Assembly: GCF_006874705.1 (NCBI RefSeq)
Contig: NZ_CP035382.1
Location: 62,001-126,000 of the forward strand
Direction: 5' to 3'
Source of the DNA: Leclercia adecarboxylata
Lineage (GTDB): Bacteria; Pseudomonadota; Gammaproteobacteria; Enterobacterales; Enterobacteriaceae
Length of the DNA stretch: 64,000 nt
Shown here: one piece after another, positions 7,998 to 16,068 of the stretch
How the letters are laid out: the number at the start of each line of letters is the position of its first letter
How positions within the stretch are numbered: position 1 is the first letter of the stretch
Program-made: the position numbers and the translations under genes
The notes under the pieces: generated by a model
Told to the model about the DNA's origin: nothing
The model's input: the letters and a program-made list of their open reading frames with translations, nothing else
Databases searched by the model: none

Positions 7998-8339
7998 TTA
8001 CATACAGCCGGCACAGCTGGTACAGCGCCAGTCCTGTTTATTCACCGCCTGATAAAACTGACGATAGCTATCGGTTTCCAGCGGGATGGCGTGGTCGAAA
8101 AAGAGGTCGGTCAGCCACTCGACGTTCTCAATGATCCACTCATCTTCCTGTAAGCCCTGGGCGAAAGTTTCATCCTCAGGATCGATAATCGAATAAATCG
8201 CCCAGGTACTCATGTCCTTTTCCTGCCGCGCCTCCGGCAGAGTTAACGCCTGCCCCTGCCAGGTGATGATCCAGTGCCCATGACACAATAAATTGCCTGA
8301 GCGACTCCATTTTGCACTGAAGGGGTTACTGCCGGTCAT
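7998..8339 (-). CDS. Hypothetical acidic protein with C-terminal CxxCxxC
   Basis: I do not recognise this family. The 113-residue frame from 8339 has a basic, tryptophan-containing first third, then an acidic middle (PEDETFAQGLQEDEW), and ends WRCTSCAGCM, a CxxCxxC suited to metal binding or disulfides. An internal ATG at 8213 has an AGGA site seven bases upstream, so a 71-residue form is possible. The upstream part reads like coding sequence. It lies between yecH, another Cys/His protein, and tyrP, and is not at this place in E. coli as far as I recall. Confidence 0.65.
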   Translation of the reverse strand: MTGSNPFSAKWSRSGNLLCHGHWIITWQGQALTLPEARQEKDMSTWAIYSIIDPEDETFAQGLQEDEWIIENVEWLTDLFFDHAIPLETDSYRQFYQAVNKQDWRCTSCAGCM

Positions 8340-8479
8340 CGCCGTCTCACTTTTTTTGATTATTTATAAGAAACGTTTACGTTACGCCTGATTATCGGGC
8401 GAAAACATTGTCCTTATGAAGTAGGCGAATACCCCCACTTTCATGGGCATACGACCAGGCCGTCGCTCCGGGTTATTTT

Positions 8480-8497
8480 CGTAAACATTGTTTTACA
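8480..8497. promoter_or_regulatory. TyrR box, strong, for tyrP
   Basis: CGTAAA-N6-TTTACA matches the TyrR palindrome TGTAAA-N6-TTTACA at 11 of 12 positions. It lies just upstream of the weaker box and promoter, as in E. coli tyrP, where TyrR represses with tyrosine and activates with phenylalanine. Confidence 0.85.
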
Positions 8498-8502
8498 GTC
8501 GT

Positions 8503-8520
8503 TGTAACGTCGGTTTGACG
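8503..8520. promoter_or_regulatory. TyrR box, weak, overlapping the tyrP -35
   Basis: TGTAAC-N6-TTGACG is a partial TyrR box 23 bp from the strong one, centre to centre. Its right half is also the -35 hexamer, which fits tyrosine-dependent occlusion of RNA polymerase. Confidence 0.7.
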
Positions 8521-8543
8521 AACCTGTGCTTTTCCCTTACTCT
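8515..8543 (+). promoter_or_regulatory. tyrP promoter
   Basis: TTGACG (8515-8520), 17 bp, TACTCT (8538-8543). The -35 coincides with the weak TyrR box. Expected start near 8550, about 40 nt before the GTG start codon. Confidence 0.75.
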
Positions 8544-8588
8544 GCGCCGCAGATTTTGTCGTGATACAGCAAGGCCGTAGAGGAAAAC

Positions 8589-9800
8589 GTGAAGAACAGA
8601 ACGCTGGGAAGTATTTTTATCGTCGCCGGAACGACGATTGGGGCTGGAATGCTGGCGATGCCGCTGGCGGCCGCGGGCGTCGGGTTTGGCGTCACGCTGG
8701 TATTGCTGGGCGTACTTTGGGCGCTGATGTGTTACACCGCCCTGCTGCTGCTCGAAGTGTATCAGCACGTTCCCGCCGATACCGGGCTGGGGTCGCTGGC
8801 TGGGCGCTATCTGGGCCGCTTCGGCCAGTGGATCACCGGCTTCAGCATGATGTTCCTGATGTATGCCCTGACCGCGGCCTATATCAGCGGCGCGGGGGAG
8901 CTCATCGCCTCCAGCGTTAACGACTGGTTCAACGCCGATATCACCCCTGCCACCGGGGTGATCTTCTTTACCCTGATTGGCGGCGGCGTGGTCTGCGTGG
9001 GCACCTCGCTGGTGGATCTCTTCAACCGCTTCCTGTTCTCGGCAAAAATCCTCTTCCTGGTCGTGATGCTGGCCCTGCTGGCACCGCATATTCATAAGGT
9101 CAACTTACTGACCCTGCCGCTGGAGAAAGGGCTGGCGTTGTCGGCCATCCCGGTGATTTTTACCTCGTTCGGTTTTCACGGCAGCGTGCCGAGCATCGTC
9201 AGCTATATGAATGGCAACGTGCGCAAGCTGCGCTGGATTTTTATTACCGGCAGCGCCATCCCGCTGGTGGCCTATATCTTCTGGCAGCTGGTCACCCTCG
9301 GCAGTATCAACTCTTCGAACTTTATGGGGATGCTGGCGAGCCATACCGGCCTGAACGGGCTGTTGCAGGCCCTGCGTGAAGTGGTTGCGTTGCCGCACGT
9401 GGAGCTGGCGGTGCACCTGTTTGCCGACCTCGCCCTGGCAACCTCGTTCCTCGGCGTGGCGCTGGGCCTGTTCGATTACCTTGCCGATCTGTTCCAGCGC
9501 AGCCGCACCCTGAGCGGGCGGATGCAGACCGGGGCGATCACCTTCCTGCCGCCGCTGGCCTTCGCCCTGTTCTATCCACGCGGGTTTGTGATGGCGCTGG
9601 GGTATGCCGGGGTGGCGCTGGCGGTGCTGGCGCTGCTGCTGCCGTCGCTGCTGGTCTGGCAGAGCCGTAAGCTGCATGCCACCGGCGACTACCGGGTACC
9701 CGGCGGTAAACCGGCGCTGTGTCTGGTCTTCGCCTGCGGGATTGCGATAATCCTTGTGCAGTTCGGCATTGCGGCGGGGTTGCTGCCAGAGGTGGGGTAA
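8589..9800 (+). CDS. tyrP: Tyrosine-specific transporter TyrP
   Basis: A 403-residue inner-membrane amino-acid/H+ symporter of the HAAAP family with 11 membrane segments. The sequence follows E. coli TyrP closely: [14 protein letters not shown] near the start, [17 protein letters not shown] in the middle and AAGLLPEVG at the end. GTG start at 8589 with GAGG upstream, matching the E. coli start. Controlled by two TyrR boxes. A REP-type repeat follows the stop codon, separating it from the convergent yecA. Confidence 0.96.
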   Translation: MKNRTLGSIFIVAGTTIGAGMLAMPLAAAGVGFGVTLVLLGVLWALMCYTALLLLEVYQHVPADTGLGSLAGRYLGRFGQWITGFSMMFLMYALTAAYISGAGELIASSVNDWFNADITPATGVIFFTLIGGGVVCVGTSLVDLFNRFLFSAKILFLVVMLALLAPHIHKVNLLTLPLEKGLALSAIPVIFTSFGFHGSVPSIVSYMNGNVRKLRWIFITGSAIPLVAYIFWQLVTLGSINSSNFMGMLASHTGLNGLLQALREVVALPHVELAVHLFADLALATSFLGVALGLFDYLADLFQRSRTLSGRMQTGAITFLPPLAFALFYPRGFVMALGYAGVALAVLALLLPSLLVWQSRKLHATGDYRVPGGKPALCLVFACGIAIILVQFGIAAGLLPEVG

Positions 9801-9811
9801 CGTGCACTAAT

Positions 9812-9883
9812 GCCCGGCGGCGCTTCGCTTGCGCGGGCCTACAAGAGGGTTTTGTAGGCCGGGTAAGCGAAGCGCCACCCGGC
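9812..9883. repeat. REP/BIME-type palindromic repeat between tyrP and yecA
   Basis: Two facing GC-rich units (GCCCGGCGGCGCTTCGCTTG and a TTGTAGGCCGGGTAAGCG unit) form a long imperfect inverted repeat in the convergent gap. This is the standard enterobacterial REP arrangement that stabilises 3' mRNA ends or blocks read-through. Confidence 0.85.
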
Positions 9884-9899
9884 AGAAATGCGCGCTAAG

Positions 9900-10568
9900 T
9901 TAATGCAGACAGCAGTTCTTGAATTTTTTACCGCTGCCGCACGGGCAGGGATCGTTGCGGCCGACTTTGGTGCCGTTGATCACCGGCTGCTGGGTGACCG
10001 GCTCCTGCGGGTTGGCAATCCAGTAGTTATACAGACGCAGCGCCGCCGGACGAATGTTCTCGATGCTCTGCTGGAACTCCTCTTCGCTGAAGCTATCCAG
10101 ACGCTCAAAGTTCTCTTCGGAGCCGTGCAGGGCAATCAAATCCAGATCGGCACGCAGGGATTCCGGCAGGGATGACCAGTCGGTCAACGCCACGCCGCGC
10201 ATATAGCCGAAGCACCACTCCTCTACCACGGTATAAGTTTCGCCCTCGACGTCGTTCATGCCGAACATCGGTTCAAACTGTTCCGGGTAGTCGCTCAGGC
10301 GCTCGGCGATATCGTTCATGTGCTTGAAGCAGAGATCGATAAAGCGGTTCATCTCACGATCGTTCTTCCAGCGCGGAATGTTTTTCTCGCCGCCCCATAC
10401 CGCCACCAGCCAGCGGTCCGGCTCAACCACCACCGGGCCGGACAGCACCGCGGTCATCATCCCGTCGAGCTCTGAGACGTCCAAAATGGACTCGCCGTCA
10501 TGACCGTAGGTCATTAAGGTCTCTTCCAGCCACTCCATTTCGGTTTCGTTTAACGGGCCTTCGCTCAT
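9900..10568 (-). CDS. yecA: UPF0149 family protein YecA with SEC-C motif
   Basis: A 222-residue cytoplasmic protein. The N-terminal UPF0149 domain (about residues 1-190) is followed by a C-terminal SEC-C zinc motif, [16 protein letters not shown], like that of SecA. E. coli YecA has been reported to bind metal and ribosomes or SecA-related partners; the precise job is unsettled. Start 10568 has CAGGAG. In E. coli the next gene is leuZ; here a 14-kb accessory block separates the two. Confidence 0.93.
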   Translation of the reverse strand: MSEGPLNETEMEWLEETLMTYGHDGESILDVSELDGMMTAVLSGPVVVEPDRWLVAVWGGEKNIPRWKNDREMNRFIDLCFKHMNDIAERLSDYPEQFEPMFGMNDVEGETYTVVEEWCFGYMRGVALTDWSSLPESLRADLDLIALHGSEENFERLDSFSEEEFQQSIENIRPAALRLYNYWIANPQEPVTQQPVINGTKVGRNDPCPCGSGKKFKNCCLH

Positions 10569-10995
10569 GGTAAATCTCCTGCAGAATTGAATTGCGTGCA
10601 GGGTAACACAGAAAGCGTGTTGAACTGTCCCCTTCCCCTGCTTATCCCGGGCGCTTTACTGGTGCAAATGCGTCTGAATCGTGACCATTGCACAACTTAT
10701 GTGCTTTGTTGTTAATGAGATGTGATCCCCGCTGTAATTTCATTGCGTGGTGCCGGGTGGCTTAAAACGGCGCTCTATACTGAAAATTGTCGAAACACAG
10801 GCAATCTGCTGCCGTTCTGGCAACCATTTTGCTTACTGTTGTGCTGAGGGTAAAACCCTCAGGCAATCTCGCCTGTTTCTGCGGTATGTCGTCCGTTTAG
10901 TGCATTACGTTTTGAACACGTTTTGGATTGGGTACGCCTCCGGCGTTCGACTACACAGGGTTGTGCCAAAAACCACTCAGAAAAGGTACATAATA
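10569..10995. other. Leader region of the Liv-like operon
   Basis: This 427-bp gap between divergent yecA and the importer operon contains no supported gene. A TATACT hexamer near 10775 is a possible -10, which would give a leader of about 200 nt. An in-frame extension of the binding protein reaches back to 10747 but lacks a ribosome site and would bury the signal peptide. Confidence 0.45.
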
Positions 10996-12117
10996 ATGTC
11001 GCTGAAATTGATCAGAAGTCCTCTCTCTATCGTGCTGGCAGGGTGTCTGGTGACGGCGTTTTCCGCCCAGGCTGATATCGTCATTGGCGTGGCGGGTCCC
11101 TTCACCGGGCCGAACGCCACCTACGGGGACCAGTACTGGCACGGCGCGACCCAGGCCGCGGAAGACATTAACGCCGCGGGCGGCATTAATGGCGAGAAGA
11201 TCAAACTGGTGCAGGGAGATGACGCCTGTGAACCGAAACAGGCCGTCTCGGTCGCTAACCGTCTGGTTGACCAGGATAAGGTCAAAGCCGTGGTCGGCCA
11301 CTTCTGCTCCTCCTCCACCATGCCGGCCTCCGAGGTCTATAACGACGCCGGCGTACTGGCGATCACCCCCGGCTCCACCAACCCGCTCATCACCGAGCGC
11401 GGCATGAGCGACATGTTCCGCATGTGCGGTCGTGACGACCAGCAGGGTCAGGTCGCCGCTGATTTCATTATCGATAAGCTGAAAGCCAAACGGGTGGTGA
11501 TCATTCACGATAAAGACACCTACGGCCAGGGGCTGGCGGATGCCACCAAAGCGGCGCTGGCGAAACGCGACGTTAAGGATGTGATGTACGAAGGCCTGTC
11601 GCGGGGCGAAAAAGACTTTAACGCGCTGGTGACCAAAATCGGTGCCCAGAAGCCGGACGTGGTCTTCTTCGGCGGCTGCCATCCGGAAGCGGGCCCGCTG
11701 GTGCGCCAGATGCGTGAGCAGGGCGTGCAGGCCAAATTCTTCTCCGGCGACTGTATCGTCAACGAAGAGATGGTTACCGCCGCCGGGGGCGCGCAATACA
11801 CCAACGGCATCTATATGACCTTCGGCAAAGACCCGCGCCTGATCCCGGAAGGCAAAGCGGTGATCGACAAATTCCGCGCCAGTAAATTCGAGCCGGAAGG
11901 CTATACCCTCTACTCCTACGCCTCTATCCAGGCCATTGCTGCGGCCTTTAAAGCTGCGGGCGGTGCCGATCCGGCCAAAGCCAGCGAATGGCTGAAGGCT
12001 AATTCGGTGGATACCGTGATGGGCAAAAAATCATGGGACAGCAAAGGCGACCTGAAAGTCTCCGACTACGTGGTGTACGAGTGGGACGACAAGGGAAAAT
12101 ATAAGGAAGTGCAGTAA
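10996..12117 (+). CDS. Branched-chain amino-acid ABC transporter, binding protein (LivJ/LivK-like)
   Basis: A 373-residue periplasmic receptor. The first 26 residues are a signal peptide ending FSAQA. The mature chain resembles LivJ: GPFTGPNATYGDQ, DDACEPKQAVSVANR (disulfide cysteine), GHFCSSSTMPAS and ANSVDTVMG near the end. LivJ and LivK bind leucine, isoleucine and valine; the ligand of this paralogue is unproven. Start 10996 is the only one that exposes the signal peptide. First gene of a five-gene operon, followed by a hairpin that may stabilise its mRNA relative to the membrane genes. Confidence 0.88.
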   Translation: MSLKLIRSPLSIVLAGCLVTAFSAQADIVIGVAGPFTGPNATYGDQYWHGATQAAEDINAAGGINGEKIKLVQGDDACEPKQAVSVANRLVDQDKVKAVVGHFCSSSTMPASEVYNDAGVLAITPGSTNPLITERGMSDMFRMCGRDDQQGQVAADFIIDKLKAKRVVIIHDKDTYGQGLADATKAALAKRDVKDVMYEGLSRGEKDFNALVTKIGAQKPDVVFFGGCHPEAGPLVRQMREQGVQAKFFSGDCIVNEEMVTAAGGAQYTNGIYMTFGKDPRLIPEGKAVIDKFRASKFEPEGYTLYSYASIQAIAAAFKAAGGADPAKASEWLKANSVDTVMGKKSWDSKGDLKVSDYVVYEWDDKGKYKEVQ

Positions 12118-12137
12118 CGGGACGGAATCACGCTCAA

Positions 12138-12161
12138 CGTCGGTATGGCGACATACCGACG
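12138..12161 (+). terminator. Intercistronic hairpin after the Liv-like binding protein
   Basis: Perfect 10-bp stem CGTCGGTATG/CATACCGACG with a GCGA tetraloop and no T run. Such hairpins after receptor genes usually attenuate transcription or protect the 3' end. Confidence 0.7.
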
Positions 12162-12215
12162 CAGTATAAACATCGGGCCGCGCCCTGAACGGGCGGCCTA
12201 AAACACGAGCGCGCG

Positions 12216-13133
12216 ATGATGGAAACTTTCTTTCTGCAGCAGTTAATCAATGGCTTAACGCTGGGGTCGGTCTACGGTTTGATCGCCATCGGCTACACCA
12301 TGGTCTACGGCATTATCGGCATGATTAACTTCGCCCACGGCGAAGTGTATATGATCTCCGCCTATCTCTGCGCCATCGGCCTGGCGCTCCTCTCCTTCTT
12401 CGGGCTGGAATCCTTTCCGCTGCTGATCCTCGGTACGCTGGTGTTCACCATCGTGGTGACGGGGGTCTATGGCTGGACCATCGAGCGGATCGCCTATAAA
12501 CCGCTGCGTAACTCCACGCGCCTGGCCCCGCTGATCTCCGCCATCGGCATGTCGCTGATCCTGCAAAACTACGCCCAAATCAGCCAGGGGCCGCGCCAGC
12601 AGGGGGTCCCCACCATGCTCGACGGGGTGCTGCGTTTTCATATTGGCGAGGGCTTTGTGCAGATCACCTACACCAAAGTCTTCATTCTGATCGCCTCGTT
12701 CACCGGGATGCTGCTGCTCACCTGGATAATCAGTAATACCCGGCTCGGGCGGATGTGCCGCGCCGTGCAGCAGGATCGCAAGATGGCGTCGATTCTGGGT
12801 ATCAATACCGACCGGATCATCTCCCTGGTGTTCGTGATTGGCGCGGCGATGGCCGGGCTGGCAGGAGTGTTGATCACCATGAACTACGGCACCTTTGATT
12901 TTTACGCCGGTTTTATCATCGGGATTAAAGCCTTTACCGCCGCCGTTCTCGGGGGGATAGGCTCCCTGCCCGGCGCGATGCTGGGGGGCCTGATCCTCGG
13001 CATTGCCGAGGCGCAATTCTCCGGCATGGTGAACTCCGACTATAAGGATGTGTTCTCCTTTGGATTGCTGGTGGTGATCCTGATTTTCCGTCCTCAGGGA
13101 CTGCTTGGCCGCCCTGTCGTGGCCAAGGTATGA
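12216..13133 (+). CDS. Liv-like ABC transporter permease (LivH family)
   Basis: A 305-residue membrane protein of the LivH family with about eight helices. Signature stretches are LINGLTLGSVYGLIAIGYTM at the start, INFAHGEVYM, and AFTAAVLGGIGSLPGAMLGG. It forms the inner-membrane channel with the following LivM-like protein. Two adjacent ATGs (12216 and 12219) are possible starts with no strong ribosome site. Downstream spacing to livM-like is 10 bp, so the genes are co-transcribed. Confidence 0.9.
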   Translation: MMETFFLQQLINGLTLGSVYGLIAIGYTMVYGIIGMINFAHGEVYMISAYLCAIGLALLSFFGLESFPLLILGTLVFTIVVTGVYGWTIERIAYKPLRNSTRLAPLISAIGMSLILQNYAQISQGPRQQGVPTMLDGVLRFHIGEGFVQITYTKVFILIASFTGMLLLTWIISNTRLGRMCRAVQQDRKMASILGINTDRIISLVFVIGAAMAGLAGVLITMNYGTFDFYAGFIIGIKAFTAAVLGGIGSLPGAMLGGLILGIAEAQFSGMVNSDYKDVFSFGLLVVILIFRPQGLLGRPVVAKV

Positions 13134-13143
13134 GGGAAAAAAG

Positions 13144-14445
13144 ATGACTGCACAAATCGTTTCGCAACCCGCATCCCACGAGGGTTTTTCGCTTAAGCGC
13201 TGTCTTCTCGACGCCATTTTTGCCGGCATGGTGGCGCTGATCGTTTTTGGTCCCATCGCCGGCGTGGTGCTGGATGGCTACAGCTTTAACTTCGAAGGGC
13301 GGCGGCTGGCGTGGATCATTGCCACGGTGATGACGGGCCGTTTCTTACTGAGCGCCTTTTTAACCACCGCGCCGGGCCGACGGGTGATGGCCCGCTTCGA
13401 CAACGATAACTCGGGGGTCTACGTCCGCCCGCCAGAGTACAAAAGCCGGATGCGCTGGATCCTGCCGCTGATTATCGCCCTGGCGGTCTGTTTTCCGTTC
13501 GTCGCCACCAAGTACGTGCTGACGGTGGCAATCCTCGGTCTGATCTACGTCCTGCTCGGCCTCGGGCTGAACATTGTGGTGGGGCTAGCGGGCCTGCTGG
13601 ACCTCGGCTATGTCGCCTTTTACGCTATCGGCGCCTACGGCCTGGCGCTGGGCTATCAGTATCTGGGGCTCGGCTTCTGGACTATGCTGCCGCTGGCGGC
13701 GCTGATGGCCGCTGCGGCCGGGGCTCTGCTCGGCTTCCCGGTGCTGCGCATGCACGGCGACTATCTGGCAATTGTGACTCTCGGCTTCGGGGAGATCATC
13801 CGCCTGGTGCTGAACAACTGGCTGACCTTCACCGGCGGGCCGAACGGTATCTCCGCCCCGCCCCCTACCCTGTTCGGGCTGGAGTTTGGCCGTCGGGCGA
13901 AAGATGGCGGCGTGCCCTTCCACGAGTTCTTCAACCTGACCTTTAACCCCAATCTGAAGTTCATCTTCATCTACGCCATTTTGCTGCTGGTGGTGCTGCT
14001 GGTGCTGTACATCAAGCACCGCCTGACGCGGATGCCAATTGGCCGCGCCTGGGAGGCGCTGCGTGAAGACGAGATTGCCTGTCGCTCCATGGGCCTCAAC
14101 CATGTGCTGGTCAAGCTGTCGGCCTTTACCCTCGGGGCCTCTACCGCGGGCATTGCCGGCGTGTTTTTCGCCACCTATCAGGGGTTTGTTAACCCCACCT
14201 CGTTCACCTTCTTTGAGTCGGCCCTGATCCTCGCCATTGTGGTGCTAGGCGGGATGGGCTCCACCCTCGGGGTGGTGCTGGCGGCCTTTGTGCTCACCGT
14301 CACCCCCGAACTGCTGCGCACCTTCGCCGAGTACCGCGTGCTGCTGTTCGGCGTCCTGATGGTGGTGATGATGATCTGGCGACCGCGGGGGCTGATTCGC
14401 ATCAACCGTAGCGGCTTCGCGGTGCGAAAAGGAGTGGCGCCATGA
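13144..14445 (+). CDS. Liv-like ABC transporter permease (LivM family)
   Basis: A 433-residue membrane protein. After a variable N-terminal third with two or three helices comes the LivM core: YVLLGLGLNIVVGLAGLLDLG, FPVLRMHGDYLAIVTLGFGE, GRAWEALREDEIACRSMG (the cytoplasmic coupling loop) and LGGMGSTLG. Start 13144 follows GAGGG and agrees with LivM length. It overlaps the LivG-like gene by four bases (ATGA), showing translational coupling. Confidence 0.9.
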   Translation: MTAQIVSQPASHEGFSLKRCLLDAIFAGMVALIVFGPIAGVVLDGYSFNFEGRRLAWIIATVMTGRFLLSAFLTTAPGRRVMARFDNDNSGVYVRPPEYKSRMRWILPLIIALAVCFPFVATKYVLTVAILGLIYVLLGLGLNIVVGLAGLLDLGYVAFYAIGAYGLALGYQYLGLGFWTMLPLAALMAAAAGALLGFPVLRMHGDYLAIVTLGFGEIIRLVLNNWLTFTGGPNGISAPPPTLFGLEFGRRAKDGGVPFHEFFNLTFNPNLKFIFIYAILLLVVLLVLYIKHRLTRMPIGRAWEALREDEIACRSMGLNHVLVKLSAFTLGASTAGIAGVFFATYQGFVNPTSFTFFESALILAIVVLGGMGSTLGVVLAAFVLTVTPELLRTFAEYRVLLFGVLMVVMMIWRPRGLIRINRSGFAVRKGVAP

Positions 14446-15317
14446 ACGGGACCATTTTAAGCGTGGAGCATCTGATGATGCACTTTGGCGGCATCAAGGC
14501 GCTTAACGACGTGAATCTTGAGGTGCAGCGCGGCTCTATCACCGCCCTGATCGGGCCGAACGGTGCGGGGAAAACCACGGTGTTCAACTGCCTGACCGGG
14601 TTTTATAAAGCCTCCGGCGGCAATATTTTGTTCAATACCCGCAGCAAAACGACCAACGTGATTCAGATCCTCGGGCAGAAATTCCAGCCGGGGGACTGGA
14701 TCAACCCGGCACAGTTCGGCCAGCGTCTGTTTTATAAAATGTTTGGCGGCACCCATCTGGTCAACCGCGCCGGGCTGGCGCGTACCTTCCAGAACATCCG
14801 CCTGTTCCGCGAGATGTCGGTGGTGGAGAACCTGCTGGTGGCGCAGCATATGCAGGTGAACCGCAACCTGCTGGCCGGGGTGTTGAACACCTCCGCCTAC
14901 CGCCGGGCGGAGAGCGACGCCCTGGACCGGGCCTTTTACTGGCTGGAGGTAGTGGATCTGGTGGACTGCGCCAACCGCCTCGCAGGCGAAATGTCCTACG
15001 GCCAGCAGCGGCGGCTCGAGATTGCCCGCGCCATGTGTACCGGGCCGGAAATGATCTGCCTCGATGAACCGGCCGCCGGACTCAACCCGGTGGAGACCCA
15101 CACGCTGAGTAACATCATCCGTTTCCTGCGCGATCGCCACGACATTACCGTCCTGCTGATCGAACACGATATGGGGATGGTGATGGAGATATCGGATCAC
15201 ATCATCGTCCTCGACCACGGGGATGTGATTGCTCAGGGCAAACCGGAGCAGATCCAGCACGATGAAAAAGTCATTGCCGCCTATCTGGGCACCGATGAAA
15301 GCGAGGTCAGCGTATGA
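14442..15317 (+). CDS. Liv-like ABC transporter ATPase (LivG family)
   Basis: A 291-residue ATPase with Walker A GPNGAGKTT, signature SYGQQRRLE, Walker B MICLDEPAAGL and switch histidine IEHDMG. It is longer than E. coli LivG (255) by an insert of about 33 residues between GFYKASGG and ARTFQNIRLF, containing aromatic residues (GDWINPAQFGQRLFYKMF). Similar inserts occur in some Liv paralogues. It overlaps both neighbours by four bases. Pairs with the LivF-like subunit as a heterodimeric motor. Confidence 0.9.
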   Translation: MNGTILSVEHLMMHFGGIKALNDVNLEVQRGSITALIGPNGAGKTTVFNCLTGFYKASGGNILFNTRSKTTNVIQILGQKFQPGDWINPAQFGQRLFYKMFGGTHLVNRAGLARTFQNIRLFREMSVVENLLVAQHMQVNRNLLAGVLNTSAYRRAESDALDRAFYWLEVVDLVDCANRLAGEMSYGQQRRLEIARAMCTGPEMICLDEPAAGLNPVETHTLSNIIRFLRDRHDITVLLIEHDMGMVMEISDHIIVLDHGDVIAQGKPEQIQHDEKVIAAYLGTDESEVSV

Positions 15318-16030
15318 GTGAGGCAATGCTGGAGTTTCGTCAGGTGGATGTCTATTACGGGGTGATCCAGGCGCTGAAGCAGGTTTCGTTGCAGGTCAAC
15401 CCCGGCGAAACCGTGGCGCTAATCGGCGCGAACGGGGCGGGCAAATCGACCCTGCTGATGTCCATTTTCGGACAGCCCAGGGTACGCGACGGGCAAATTC
15501 TGTTTTGCGGCGAAGACATCAGCCATAAATCGACCCACTACGTGGCCTCGGGCGGCATCGCCCAGGCCCCGGAGGGACGGCGCATCTTCCCCGATATGAC
15601 CGTCGAAGAGAACCTGCTGATGGGCACCATCCCCATCGGCAACCAGTATGCGACAGAGGATCTCCAGAGCATGTTTGACCTCTTTCCGCGTCTGAAAGAG
15701 CGGCGTAAACAGCGGGCGATGACCATGTCCGGCGGCGAGCAGCAGATGCTGGCTATCGCCCGCGCCTTAATGAGCCGGCCAAAACTGCTACTGCTTGATG
15801 AGCCGAGCTTAGGGTTAGCGCCGATAGTGGTGAAGCAGATCTTCCAGACCCTGCGCGAGCTGGCGCGCAACGGGATGACGATATTTCTCGTGGAACAGAA
15901 CGCGCACCATGCGCTAAAGCTCTCCGATCGTGGATATGTAATGGTCAATGGCCAGATCCGCCTGAGCGGCAGCGGCGAGGAGCTGCTCGGCAATCAGGAC
16001 GTCAGAAAGGCCTATCTGGGCGGCGTGTAG
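15314..16030 (+). CDS. Liv-like ABC transporter ATPase (LivF family)
   Basis: A 238-residue ATPase with Walker A GANGAGKST, signature MSGGEQQMLAIARAL, Walker B LLLLDEPSLGLAP and switch histidine region VEQNAHHAL (LivF-type, where the usual D is N). Last gene of the operon; ATGA overlap with the LivG-like gene. A strong hairpin follows, then the opposing transferase gene. Confidence 0.9.
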   Translation: MSEAMLEFRQVDVYYGVIQALKQVSLQVNPGETVALIGANGAGKSTLLMSIFGQPRVRDGQILFCGEDISHKSTHYVASGGIAQAPEGRRIFPDMTVEENLLMGTIPIGNQYATEDLQSMFDLFPRLKERRKQRAMTMSGGEQQMLAIARALMSRPKLLLLDEPSLGLAPIVVKQIFQTLRELARNGMTIFLVEQNAHHALKLSDRGYVMVNGQIRLSGSGEELLGNQDVRKAYLGGV

Positions 16031-16042
16031 CCAGGACGATCC

Positions 16043-16068
16043 CGCCAGTCAGGTCTCCCTGACTGGCG
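16043..16068. terminator. Hairpin between convergent Liv-like operon and transferase gene
   Basis: Perfect 11-bp stem CGCCAGTCAGG/CCTGACTGGCG with a TCTC loop, directly abutting the opposing stop codon. No T run in either direction, so rho-independent activity may be weak. Confidence 0.6.

Noticed and set aside
10747..10995. In-frame N-terminal extension of the Liv-like receptor
   Set aside because: It would place 83 residues before a clear signal peptide and has no ribosome site; the ATG at 10996 is the sensible start.
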